Shown piece after piece: positions 1 to 6,559 of a stretch of DNA of 11,513 nt (position 1 is the first letter of the stretch; each line of letters starts with the position of its first letter). The stretch spans positions 1 to 11,513 of the forward strand of contig JAFZOA010000666.1 in assembly GCA_017550775.1 (NCBI GenBank), read 5' to 3'. Origin of the DNA: Ruminiclostridium sp. GTDB taxonomy: Bacteria; Bacillota_A; Clostridia; Oscillospirales; Ruminococcaceae. A program made the position numbers and the translations under genes. A model generated the notes under the pieces. That model was not told the DNA's origin and did not search any database. It saw only the letters and a program-made list of their open reading frames with translations.

Positions 1-306
1 AATTCCTGGGACAATGTGGAGTATGACACGGTCAGCGCGGATTTGGACAGGAAGAATGCAGACAAGCTCCTGCTTGCATTCGTTTATGGACTGATTAGAG
101 ATAGCGAAAAACAGAAATATTACGACTATTCCTGCCGGGTATGGCAAAACGAAATACTCGACCACGCTTACAAACTGCTCGATATCATCGGGTATGAAAT
201 GTCCGATGAAGAGAAGCGCTTCGTGAACGGAGAGCTTGCAATTGCTTCTGAGGAAGGCGAAGAAAAGGACGAAGAAGACGACGAAGAGTGGGGTGAGGAC
301 GAATGA
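1..306 (+). CDS. ParB-like partition/DNA-binding protein, C-terminal part (5' end outside window)
   Basis: The frame is open from the first base and ends with TGA at 304-306; 101 codons are visible. A GTG at 16 exists, but the frame reads through it from the left edge, so this is most likely the end of a longer gene. The stretch with VYGLIRDSEKQKYYDY and, later, LDIIGYEMSDEEKRFVNGEL resembles from memory the C-terminal region of ParB/Spo0J-type proteins in Clostridia phages and mobile elements, which end in a 'lGYemSdeEk...G' block. The last ~23 residues are almost all Glu and Asp, an acidic tail that could contact a basic partner or mimic DNA. The ParB nuclease/CTPase and HTH domains would lie upstream and cannot be seen. 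The stop overlaps the next start (ATGA). The family call rests on the tail alone. Confidence 0.6.
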   Translation, partial: NSWDNVEYDTVSADLDRKNADKLLLAFVYGLIRDSEKQKYYDYSCRVWQNEILDHAYKLLDIIGYEMSDEEKRFVNGELAIASEEGEEKDEEDDEEWGEDE

Positions 307-494
307 TCGAGAACGCAATACCGATAATCATAGGCTGGGTCATTATGTCTGTGCTCTACGGTACAAGCGTGGCTCTGATCGTCCGTCGGTGGCGTCAAGA
401 CATAAGCAAGTACAAGAACGAGATCAATGAACTCAAAGAACTGATCGGAGAGCCGGGGGATCATTCCCCCGCTTTCCTCGACGACGAGGAATAG
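303..494 (+). CDS. Small single-pass membrane protein
   Basis: A 63-residue protein whose ATG overlaps the previous TGA (ATGA), suggesting translational coupling. Residues about 5-27 (IPIIIGWVIMSVLYGTSVAL and following) form one hydrophobic segment. It is followed by a basic stop-transfer patch (RRWRQ), a short charged helix that may be a coiled coil (about residues 34-48) and an acidic end. The positive charges after the segment suggest the C-terminus stays in the cytoplasm. I do not recognise a family; small proteins of this shape are common in phage early operons. The stop TAG lies 2 nt before the start of the next gene. Confidence 0.65.
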   Translation: MIENAIPIIIGWVIMSVLYGTSVALIVRRWRQDISKYKNEINELKELIGEPGDHSPAFLDDEE

Positions 495-496
495 TA

Positions 497-1429
497 ATGA
501 GCAGGCGGTTTTATTCCGGCGACCAAGTCACCGTAGAGTTTATGAAAGACTTTGACCGCCTGTGCGGATCAAGAACTCGGTGGCAAGTGTGGAGTGACTG
601 GGTACATTTAGCCGCGTATGCTATATCGAATACAGTTGACGAGATACACGCAGCGGAACGCGAAAAATCGTACCTCAAGATTGCAAGCGGATATAGTAAG
701 TCAGAGCTTGAACTTGTATCTCACTTGCTCGGATATACTGTTGAAGCTTTGGAGATCAACCCAGATCAGGATTTTCTCGGAGCGCTGTATATGAACCTCG
801 ATCTCGGCAACTCGCACGCGGGGCAGTTCTTTACACCGTATTGCGTATCAAAAATGATGGCTTTGATGAACTTTACCAGCGAAGGGCTGAATATCCCCGC
901 GAACAGAAATTACGCAACGGTGTGTGACCCTACGGTTGGCGGGGGCGGAATGCTTGTAGCGTTCGCAAATGCTTGTAAGGCTCACAAGATATATTACCAC
1001 ACAGATATAATGTTCATCGGACAGGACATAGATCACACGGTCGCGTGCATGGCATATATACAAATATCACTGCTTGGGTGTCCCGGATATATCGTAGTAG
1101 GTAATAGCCTCACAGAACCTACGACAGGCGATCCGATATTCGCACCAATGGAACGCGAAACATTTATCACACCGTTCTACTGCTCCGAGATATGGACATG
1201 GAGAAGAATGTTCCGGTCACTGTTCGGCGTAAGCACCGCTGAAACGCGCGGAGAGAGCGATTCACAGTCGGATAATATAGAACCCTGTTCCGATAAGGGA
1301 AACGCCACTGAGCCTGTTGCAACGCACGAAACGCACGAAGAAACGCACGCGTGCGTTAGCGAAACCGAAACAAACGCATCAACGAGCGTTAATGAGCAGG
1401 AACACTACCTGCAACTATCGTTTTTCTGA
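497..1429 (+). CDS. N6-adenine DNA methyltransferase-like protein lacking the NPP[FY] motif
   Basis: A 310-residue protein related to the HsdM/N6_Mtase family. Residues 109-114 read GQFFTP, the family signature just before the SAM domain. Residues 144-153 (DPTVGGGGML) are motif I, the SAM-binding loop (usual form DPxxGxGG). Residues 175-179 (GQDID) fit motif II, and 202-205 (GNSL) match the GDTL/GNTL block that normally precedes the catalytic motif. The catalytic NPPF/NPPY tetrad that should follow is absent: after GNSLTEP the chain runs into a Trp/Arg-rich helix (WTWRRMFRSLFG, 233-244). Residues ~247-303 form a low-complexity Thr/Glu/Ser/Asn linker, and the chain ends in QLSFF, similar to the bacterial sliding-clamp-binding motif. 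SAM binding is likely; methyl transfer is doubtful. Related phage proteins are often annotated simply as 'N-6 DNA methylase'. It sits 2 nt after the membrane protein gene. Confidence 0.8.
   Translation: MSRRFYSGDQVTVEFMKDFDRLCGSRTRWQVWSDWVHLAAYAISNTVDEIHAAEREKSYLKIASGYSKSELELVSHLLGYTVEALEINPDQDFLGALYMNLDLGNSHAGQFFTPYCVSKMMALMNFTSEGLNIPANRNYATVCDPTVGGGGMLVAFANACKAHKIYYHTDIMFIGQDIDHTVACMAYIQISLLGCPGYIVVGNSLTEPTTGDPIFAPMERETFITPFYCSEIWTWRRMFRSLFGVSTAETRGESDSQSDNIEPCSDKGNATEPVATHETHEETHACVSETETNASTSVNEQEHYLQLSFF
1342..1357. repeat. Perfect 16-bp palindrome within an AACGC repeat cluster
   Basis: AACGCACGCGTGCGTT reads the same on both strands. The half-site AACGCACG also occurs as direct copies at 1321-1328 and 1330-1337. 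Further AACGC copies lie at 1243, 1301 and 1373, and an inverted GCGTT at 1386-1390. All of this is inside the linker-coding part of the methyltransferase-like gene, where the protein can tolerate biased sequence. It is a candidate protein-binding site; function unknown. Confidence 0.6.
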
Positions 1430-1442
1430 AAGGAGCTATAAA

Positions 1443-2279
1443 ATGATTGATACATCGAAACTTGGCATAAAGAATATAGACGGTCATGCTATGTTCAGCG
1501 ACATTGATAGAACTTTCGATAAACTTGAAAATACAACCATAAAATGGAGTCAGTTCAAGGAAGAGTGCTTAGGGACTGTTATGGCAACGAGTTGCTGCGC
1601 AAATGAACTGGTGCTAACGGATACTAAACTGGAAGATGTTATATCTGTAAACCCCGAGTATAGATTCAGGTCTGTATGTGTTCACACCGATAACCTTTGG
1701 ATTGGTGGTGTAAGACCTTGCAGAAAAGGTGAATTCCGTGGAGAGGTGAAGTGGCTAAAAAAGGACGCAATTCATCTTACTCATACAGTATTCAACAAAA
1801 ACTATACGACATTTGTAAACGAACATCTTCCGATTTATCAAATTGTTAATGATAACAAGATTTACTACGATACACCCATAATTACAGAAAGGGATAGAGT
1901 TAATCCAAATTATCAGGAAATTCAAAACTCTATGATAAGTGCGTATGTAGACACTCATATCCTGCTTTGCCTCGCTTGGGAAGATTACTTCCAGTGGAAA
2001 GTTCGTGTAAAAATGCCGGAGTGGAAAAAATCCGTAGAGATTTGGATAAACCCCGCAAATATAAAAGAAGTCTTCAGACTTCGAGATATCCCTGATGGTA
2101 GCCAGCGTAGGAAAGCGTTGAAGCACATAGTATCTGCGCACACAAGAACACTAAAAAGCGGCGAGCGAATAGAGATAATGCGCTATCTTCGTGGAAAAGA
2201 AAGGTTTTCGCAGAATGGATATGAACTTACTGTTATTCCGAGCAAAGATGATGTGAAAACTCTCGGGAAGAAAGTGTGA
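1443..2279 (+). CDS. Hypothetical protein, AT-rich gene
   Basis: A 278-residue protein. The ATG at 1443 is chosen because GAAAGGAGCTA (1428-1438) ends 4 nt before it; the frame is open further upstream but only across the previous gene. No family recognised. Visible traits: soluble, no signal peptide or membrane segment, Cys residues scattered and not in zinc-finger spacing. The C-terminal part is a basic region (about 212-260, with SQRRKALKHIVSAHTRTLKSG and then RYLRGKERFSQNGYELTV). This resembles basic ends of some phage proteins of the form '..RRkALrHwVr.H.R..', so nucleic-acid contact is possible. GC is about 40% over 1501-1800, lower than most neighbours, which suggests separate acquisition. 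The next gene begins 5 nt after the stop. Confidence 0.75.
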   Translation: MIDTSKLGIKNIDGHAMFSDIDRTFDKLENTTIKWSQFKEECLGTVMATSCCANELVLTDTKLEDVISVNPEYRFRSVCVHTDNLWIGGVRPCRKGEFRGEVKWLKKDAIHLTHTVFNKNYTTFVNEHLPIYQIVNDNKIYYDTPIITERDRVNPNYQEIQNSMISAYVDTHILLCLAWEDYFQWKVRVKMPEWKKSVEIWINPANIKEVFRLRDIPDGSQRRKALKHIVSAHTRTLKSGERIEIMRYLRGKERFSQNGYELTVIPSKDDVKTLGKKV

Positions 2280-2283
2280 CTTA

Positions 2284-2961
2284 ATGACCGCAGAAGAAAT
2301 AAAGGCGCAGAAAGCGCGATCTCTGATATACAAGCGTCCGGCTCTCGCGTCGCTCGGATATGAGGCGATAATACAGGAGCTTGACGAAATATCTTCCGAG
2401 TGTGACGAGGTGAGTTACGCTATGGATATATCGTCGGTAATAGATGCTTTGGACGGCGAGGAAGAAACGGCGCATGAATTTCAGATGATGTTCTCCGACC
2501 TATCCTACGATTGCAGCCAGTTATACGACAAGATGTATGACAGTTGCCGCGAGGAAGAATTCGACGATCTGACTGTGGCGCTGATCGGCAACAGGTACGA
2601 TATGGTCGGATATGACAGTTATGAAACGGACTGGTATTCTCTGACGGGATATCAAGAAGAACTGGCGCAGACCGAAGCAGGGAAACGAATAATGCGGCAC
2701 ACAAAATCCGAAATGCTCTCGCTGATCGGGCAGGCTATGGGAACGCTGCTTGCGTTCCTCGACCTGCGGCAGAGATACGACTACCTCAAAGCCACAATGG
2801 ATATTATACGCGGTGAAAACTCTGCGCATCTGAAGCTGATAGCGGAAATTGAGAAAGCGTATGAAGCCGCGAACGCGGACCACTTCTCCAAATGGGGAGA
2901 TGAAACAAGGAAGTACGACGAACTTCTGAACGCACTCCCAGATAGAGTGTGGATTGAATAA
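2284..2961 (+). CDS. Conserved phage protein of unknown function
   Basis: A 225-residue acidic, mostly helical protein. The opening (AQKARSLIYKRPALASLGYE, residues ~8-27) matches in my memory a recurring family of Firmicutes phage and prophage early genes, but I know no function. Residues ~28-85 are rich in Glu/Asp, including ALDGEEETAHEFQMMFSDL; residues ~155-200 look like long amphipathic helices able to form a coiled coil. There is no Cys cluster, signal peptide or membrane segment. The ATG lies 4 nt after the previous stop with only a weak Shine-Dalgarno (GGGAAG about 13 nt upstream), so expression may depend on coupling to the upstream gene. Confidence 0.8.
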   Translation: MTAEEIKAQKARSLIYKRPALASLGYEAIIQELDEISSECDEVSYAMDISSVIDALDGEEETAHEFQMMFSDLSYDCSQLYDKMYDSCREEEFDDLTVALIGNRYDMVGYDSYETDWYSLTGYQEELAQTEAGKRIMRHTKSEMLSLIGQAMGTLLAFLDLRQRYDYLKATMDIIRGENSAHLKLIAEIEKAYEAANADHFSKWGDETRKYDELLNALPDRVWIE

Positions 2962-2985
2962 CCGAAGATTACGAAAGGAGCTTTT

Positions 2986-3534
2986 ATGACAACAGAAGAA
3001 TTACAGCCGAAAATACGGCAGTTTGCAGTAAGGCAGGAAAAGGGCGATGAACATTACGGCTCGTGTCTGTGGCTCTACGCGACGATAGACCTTGAACACA
3101 ATATATTGCAGATCGTGTCCGACGCAGGAAACCTTTCTTACAGGTGGCCAAAACAGCCGGATGGGTTCGATACCTTCCTCTATTCTCTGCGGCGGGAACG
3201 GGATTATCTGCTTGGGAAGATGTCAAAGAAGGAATTTGAGTTTGACAAAGCCCTCGCAGCTATCAAGCATACATTTGAAGAAGCGGACGATTACGCAGAT
3301 AAACGAGAAGATCTTTTGAAAGATTTTGACGACATCGAAAGCTGTGATACCGCTGACGCATTCGTGCAGGTCGTCGAAGAATATCTCGACGCGCACCATT
3401 GTTCTTATGAGTGGTACAATGTGTGGGATGATGTTGTAAACAGTTTCGAGTATCCGTGCTGGGCGCAGCGGGTAATAGATATGTTCATAGAATATGTCAT
3501 ACCGCTGCTGAAACCGAAAGGAAGTACAGAATGA
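2986..3534 (+). CDS. Conserved phage protein of unknown function
   Basis: A 182-residue acidic protein with a strong ribosome binding site (GAAAGGAGC at 2973-2981, 4 nt before the ATG). Residues ~40-75 (IVSDAGNLSYRWP and the following LLGKMSKKEFEF) resemble a recurring phage family without known function. The rest is helical and Asp/Glu-rich, with aromatic residues near the end (YEWYNVWDDVV, ~141-151). No catalytic motif, signal peptide or membrane helix is evident. The stop overlaps the next ATG (ATGA at 3531-3534), so the two genes are probably translationally coupled. Confidence 0.8.
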   Translation: MTTEELQPKIRQFAVRQEKGDEHYGSCLWLYATIDLEHNILQIVSDAGNLSYRWPKQPDGFDTFLYSLRRERDYLLGKMSKKEFEFDKALAAIKHTFEEADDYADKREDLLKDFDDIESCDTADAFVQVVEEYLDAHHCSYEWYNVWDDVVNSFEYPCWAQRVIDMFIEYVIPLLKPKGSTE

Positions 3535-4115
3535 GAAATCGTAAGTTCAAAGGAAAGTATCTCACTGTCAATATCCAGCTCGGCGAAATATCCAAAGCAA
3601 ACTATATCACTATCGCCAAGTGTATGCTGTGCTTACATACGCAAGAAATATCCAAGCGTATGCTGCTGGAGATGTATGAGGAATACACCCGCGACTGGGT
3701 ACCGAAGTATAACGAGCTGTCGAAAGATGATGTTATGCACGAATATGTCCGCCGCGATCTCGCCGCTATCGGTATCGATCTGAAAGAGCTCGCGCAGTAC
3801 ACCGAGTACGGAAATGTGGTTGACCCGAAGCAGCGCGACGCACTCGTGGATAACTTCGGAATATTCTGCTTGTACCTCAACTACAAGATAGGCTACGGAA
3901 AGAAACGCCTGCGCTCTATCTACGGAATGATGAAACAGTACAGCAAGGATCCAGTAGAGGAAATCGGAAAACTTCTCGGAATAAAGGTTGAAGAAGTCCT
4001 GCCCGATGTGCAGGAACGCTTGGGAAAGCCGGAGAAGATTGACAGAGCCGAGCTCCGGAGAATATCGCAGGAATTGGAAGGCTTGAGAGCCTTCCAGGAA
4101 AGGAGCAAGAAGTGA
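3531..4115 (+). CDS. Conserved phage protein of unknown function
   Basis: A 194-residue basic, helical protein. The ATG at 3531 is preferred because AAAGGAAG lies at the right distance and it forms an ATGA overlap with the preceding stop; extending upstream would only run over the neighbour. The N-terminus is very basic (MRNRKFKGKYLTVNIQ). The middle holds VRRDLAAIGIDLKELAQYTEYGN, and residues ~108-140 are aromatic-rich (FGIFCLYLNYKIGYGKKRL). The C-terminal ~50 residues (KLLGIKVEEVLPDVQERL and on) look like amphipathic helices. The basic start suggests nucleic-acid contact, but no domain is recognised. The stop overlaps the GTG start of the next gene. Confidence 0.8.
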   Translation: MRNRKFKGKYLTVNIQLGEISKANYITIAKCMLCLHTQEISKRMLLEMYEEYTRDWVPKYNELSKDDVMHEYVRRDLAAIGIDLKELAQYTEYGNVVDPKQRDALVDNFGIFCLYLNYKIGYGKKRLRSIYGMMKQYSKDPVEEIGKLLGIKVEEVLPDVQERLGKPEKIDRAELRRISQELEGLRAFQERSKK

Positions 4116-4648
4116 ATGAAAGCAAAATAAATGATAAACTGAAAAAGATATATGCGCTTGCGATGCAGGGCGTTGACGGTGAAAAAGAAGCTGCTCAAAA
4201 GCTGCTTTACGAGCTTATGGAGAAATACTCGGTGTCATTCGAGGAACTTATGGAAGAAGAGCGCATTGATACATTTGAGTTCAGGTATAAAACTGATGAA
4301 GAAAACAAAATACTTCTCCAGGTCATTGTAAAAGTTATGGATACGGCTGAGTATATCTCTCAATATTTAGGGAAAAACAACAAGCCTCTAAAATACTATG
4401 TAGTTGATTGTACTCTGTCGGAAAAGGTTGAAATAGAGTTCTTATTTGATTTTTACAAGCGCTTATTTCAAAAAGAAAAGGAACTGCTTATCGAAGCTTT
4501 TATTCAAAAACACGCACTTTATGCATCTCACCCATTAAGCACAACTCGAAATGTGCCATCGGCTGAGGAATTAGAAGCAATTGCAAAAATGATGAATGCC
4601 TTATCGGACGAATGTCCCCGAAAAGCTATTACGACAAGAAAGGAGTAA
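4112..4648 (+). CDS. DUF2786 domain protein, AT-rich gene
   Basis: A 178-residue protein that starts with GTG: GAAAGGAGCAA (4098-4108) lies just upstream and GTG overlaps the previous TGA (GTGA). Residues ~5-45 (INDKLKKIYALAMQGVDGEK and on to LLYELMEKYSVSFEEL) match the DUF2786 pattern: a helix with 'lLalA', an EA(A) helix and an 'ykis..dL' end. This domain is common in phage and mobile-element proteins; its role is unknown. The remainder (60-178) is helical and basic, with FDFYKRLFQKEKELLIEAF. My count gives about 34% GC over 4261-4560, clearly below the flanking genes (around 50%), so this gene, or its C-terminal part, looks recently swapped in. Confidence 0.8.
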   Translation: MNESKINDKLKKIYALAMQGVDGEKEAAQKLLYELMEKYSVSFEELMEEERIDTFEFRYKTDEENKILLQVIVKVMDTAEYISQYLGKNNKPLKYYVVDCTLSEKVEIEFLFDFYKRLFQKEKELLIEAFIQKHALYASHPLSTTRNVPSAEELEAIAKMMNALSDECPRKAITTRKE

Positions 4649-4653
4649 AACAG

Positions 4654-5061
4654 ATGAAAACACTTGAAGAACTCAAAGAAACGCCTCGATTGGTAATCGA
4701 GCGCACCGGTGACGACGGCGGTTTCGGGTATATAACGTGTATGAAATACACCGCGTCAGTGGTGTGGTCGTTCGGCGGCGGCTGGGAGCATGTAAGCGTA
4801 GCACCGCTCAACAGCAGGATAACTCCCTCGTGGGACGATATGTGCAAGGTCAAGGATATGTTCTGGCACGGATATGAGGCTGTTATTCAGATACACCCGC
4901 CGAAGAGCGAGTATGTCAACAACCTGCCGAACTGTCTGCATCTCTGGAAGCCAAGAGACGAAGTGCTCCCTCTCCCGCCGTCGTTTATGGTCGGGCTTAA
5001 AAAGGATGAAAAGACATCTGAATTAGTGGAGGCTATTAAGAGATACAATGCAGAATGTTAA
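4654..5061 (+). CDS. DUF7694-like phage protein
   Basis: A 135-residue protein. The ATG at 4654 follows GAAAGGAGTAA (4638-4648) by 5 nt, which decides against starts further upstream. Residues 57-100 hold the family core: ITPSWDDMCKVKDMFW, then VIQIHPPKSEYVNN and NCLHLWKP. From memory this is the DUF7694 pattern ('ptweem..iKd.ff...e.viQ.HPp.s.Yvn.hpncLHLWrp') found in many phages and prophages, function unknown. The N-terminal half is Gly- and aromatic-rich (GGFGYI, WSFGGGWEHV) and probably forms beta strands. The end overlaps the next gene by 14 nt. Confidence 0.85.
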   Translation: MKTLEELKETPRLVIERTGDDGGFGYITCMKYTASVVWSFGGGWEHVSVAPLNSRITPSWDDMCKVKDMFWHGYEAVIQIHPPKSEYVNNLPNCLHLWKPRDEVLPLPPSFMVGLKKDEKTSELVEAIKRYNAEC

Positions 5062-5878
5062 GAGCGTTAAGAGCATTGCCAAAACAATGACTATCGCCCT
5101 TCTCGCGTCGCTGCTGATCGCGGACATATCATACGCCGCCGATCAGCAGCAGAGATACGAGGCAAACGCCGCAAAAGCGGAGCGCACGATAACGGTGTTC
5201 GAGGATAAGATCAGAACGCTCGACATCGAGAATGTCGCTCTCGCGGCGGAGCTCGAACGAGTTATCAACGAGAGGGCTGTTGCAACAACCGAGAACGACG
5301 TTTTGAACGGCGAGGCTATATCAGATATACCCGAAGAAGAAACGGTCACAGAGAGCGTTTCATACAGCAAGGAGCGCCTACCCGAAAACATTGAAACAAA
5401 CTCGTTCTTTTGTGAGGATTTTCGGCGTCTGAATGTGCCGGGTACGCCCATTTACAGATTACAGCAGGAATGCTGCACCGAAGAGGTCACGGGACTGCGG
5501 TATTATCTCTCGGACGGTGTACGCTATTACTGCGTCGCTCTTGGCAACGCCTACGGTATAGATATAGGCGACACTTGGATAGTCACCCTCGCGAACGGAG
5601 AGAGTTTCGGCATCATATACGCAGACTACAAGCACTCTATCGAGGAAATAGACCCGTTCGACTTTGGAGATCAGTTTGATATTAACGGTAATCAGCTTTA
5701 CAACTACGACGGCGAGCCGGTGATGAATGTCCTCGAATTTGTGTACGACAATCAGACAGCGCCGAAAGCTATGATACAGGCAGGTACAATGACATATTTT
5801 GAGCGTTTCGGCGGTATGTACGGCGACGGTGGAAACATCGTCGGGATAAAATATCTTGAAAGGAAGTGGGTACCGTGA
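5048..5878 (+). CDS. Secreted protein with signal peptide, coiled coil and C-terminal beta domain
   Basis: A 276-residue protein predicted to be exported. Residues 1-13 are Lys-rich; 14-28 are hydrophobic (MTIALLASLLIADIS), followed by an A-x-A-like site (SYAAD), so cleavage near residue 30 is plausible. Residues ~33-80 are Ala/Glu/Arg-rich with heptad character (coiled coil), then a Glu/Ser linker. Residues ~130-270 (PGTPIYRLQQE, YYCVALGNAYGIDIGDTWIV, NVLEFVYDN) resemble a family of phage and prophage proteins with a small beta domain whose role is unknown. The ATG lies inside the previous gene (14-nt overlap); GGAGG at 5028-5032 is 15 nt away, longer than usual, so translation may rely on coupling. 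The next in-frame Met (5087) lacks a ribosome site and would shorten the signal peptide. A cell-surface role is inferred only from the signal peptide. Confidence 0.8.
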   Translation: MQNVKSVKSIAKTMTIALLASLLIADISYAADQQQRYEANAAKAERTITVFEDKIRTLDIENVALAAELERVINERAVATTENDVLNGEAISDIPEEETVTESVSYSKERLPENIETNSFFCEDFRRLNVPGTPIYRLQQECCTEEVTGLRYYLSDGVRYYCVALGNAYGIDIGDTWIVTLANGESFGIIYADYKHSIEEIDPFDFGDQFDINGNQLYNYDGEPVMNVLEFVYDNQTAPKAMIQAGTMTYFERFGGMYGDGGNIVGIKYLERKWVP

Positions 5879-5928
5879 GTGAATATATCATCAGAGTTGA
5901 CATGGCATTGAAAGGAGCAAAACTATGA
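5875..5928 (+). CDS. Possible 17-residue mini-gene or gene remnant
   Basis: GTG at 5875 overlaps the previous TGA (GTGA), with AAGGAAG about 9 nt upstream. The frame encodes MSEYIIRVDMALKGAKL and ends in TGA that itself overlaps the next ATG (ATGA at 5925-5928). The beginning MSEYIIRVD looks like the N-terminus of ordinary phage proteins. It may therefore be the stump of a deleted gene, or a tiny leader that couples translation of its two neighbours. Length alone makes this uncertain. Confidence 0.35.
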   Translation: MSEYIIRVDMALKGAKL

Positions 5929-6134
5929 TAGAAGTAATTAAGTATGGCACACGGAAAGAGATTACCTGCCCGAAATGCGGAAGTCTCCTTGCGTATACGG
6001 CAGAGGATGTTCAGATCAGTGGTGATTATACACTCCCTAACCGTTATTGCATAGACTGTCCCGTGTGCAATAAAGAGATAATAGTTCCAGACAAATGTGA
6101 GAAAGGAGCAAACAATGAAAATACCAACAGATAA
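5925..6134 (+). CDS. Small zinc-ribbon protein
   Basis: A 69-residue protein. The ATG at 5925 follows GAAAGGAGCAA (5910-5920) by 4 nt. Two Cys pairs, C15-x2-C18 (CPKCG) and C45-x2-C48 (CPVCN), with an extra C42, form a classic zinc ribbon with ~26 residues between knuckles. Such small ribbons bind nucleic acid or act as protein adaptors; the partner is unknown. The C-terminal ~13 residues are polar (EKGANNENTNR) and their DNA overlaps the ribosome site and start of the next gene by 20 nt, so the tail may be constrained by that signal. Confidence 0.75.
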   Translation: MIEVIKYGTRKEITCPKCGSLLAYTAEDVQISGDYTLPNRYCIDCPVCNKEIIVPDKCEKGANNENTNR

Positions 6135-6555
6135 GGAAGTAGAGGCGGTAAGAGCCACATATCCGAGCGGAACGCGAGTACAGCTTATTCAGATGGACGA
6201 CCCTCAGGCGCCGCCGATCGGCACCAAAGGAACGGTGATATGTGTTGACGATGTGGGAAGCCTGCTCGTCAAATGGGACAACGGTAGCGGAATGAATGTC
6301 GCCTACGGAGAAGATAAGGTGCTGATACTCTTCGGCGAATGTGTGTATTGTGCGACGGACGATCTCGGGGATAGCGTGGGTGACGCTATTGTTGAGAAGA
6401 AATGTTGTTTGTTTAAGTCCGAGTGTACTGTTGAGCAGCGAATATTCGGTGACACGACGGAATTGTGTATAGAAATCGGCAATGAACAAGTGCTCTGCGA
6501 GCGAATTAAGTTCAACTATTGTCCGATGTGTGGCCGTAATCTGACAAAGGGGTGA
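6115..6555 (+). CDS. DUF4314 protein with C-terminal zinc ribbon
   Basis: A 146-residue protein. The ATG at 6115 follows GAAAGGAGCAA (6101-6111) by 3 nt. Residues ~11-70 are DUF4314: YPSGTRVQLIQMDDPQAPPI, GTKGTV, VDDVGSLLVKWDNGSGMNV, YGED. This SH3-like small beta-barrel domain is common in Firmicutes plasmids and phages, often as the whole protein. Here ~75 residues follow, with C76-x2-C79 (CVYC) and C136-x2-C139 (CPMCGRNL) forming a split zinc ribbon, plus extra Cys at 97, 98, 104, 118 and 128. The function of DUF4314 is not known; a chromatin- or protein-binding adaptor is a guess from the fold type. It overlaps the previous gene by 20 nt and lies 4 nt before the next. Confidence 0.85.
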   Translation: MKIPTDKEVEAVRATYPSGTRVQLIQMDDPQAPPIGTKGTVICVDDVGSLLVKWDNGSGMNVAYGEDKVLILFGECVYCATDDLGDSVGDAIVEKKCCLFKSECTVEQRIFGDTTELCIEIGNEQVLCERIKFNYCPMCGRNLTKG

Positions 6556-6559
6556 GAAA

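Noticed and set aside
1342..1357. Canonical parS site
   Set aside because: The palindrome differs from the chromosomal parS consensus TGTTTCACGTGAAACA; only a phage-specific site can be proposed.
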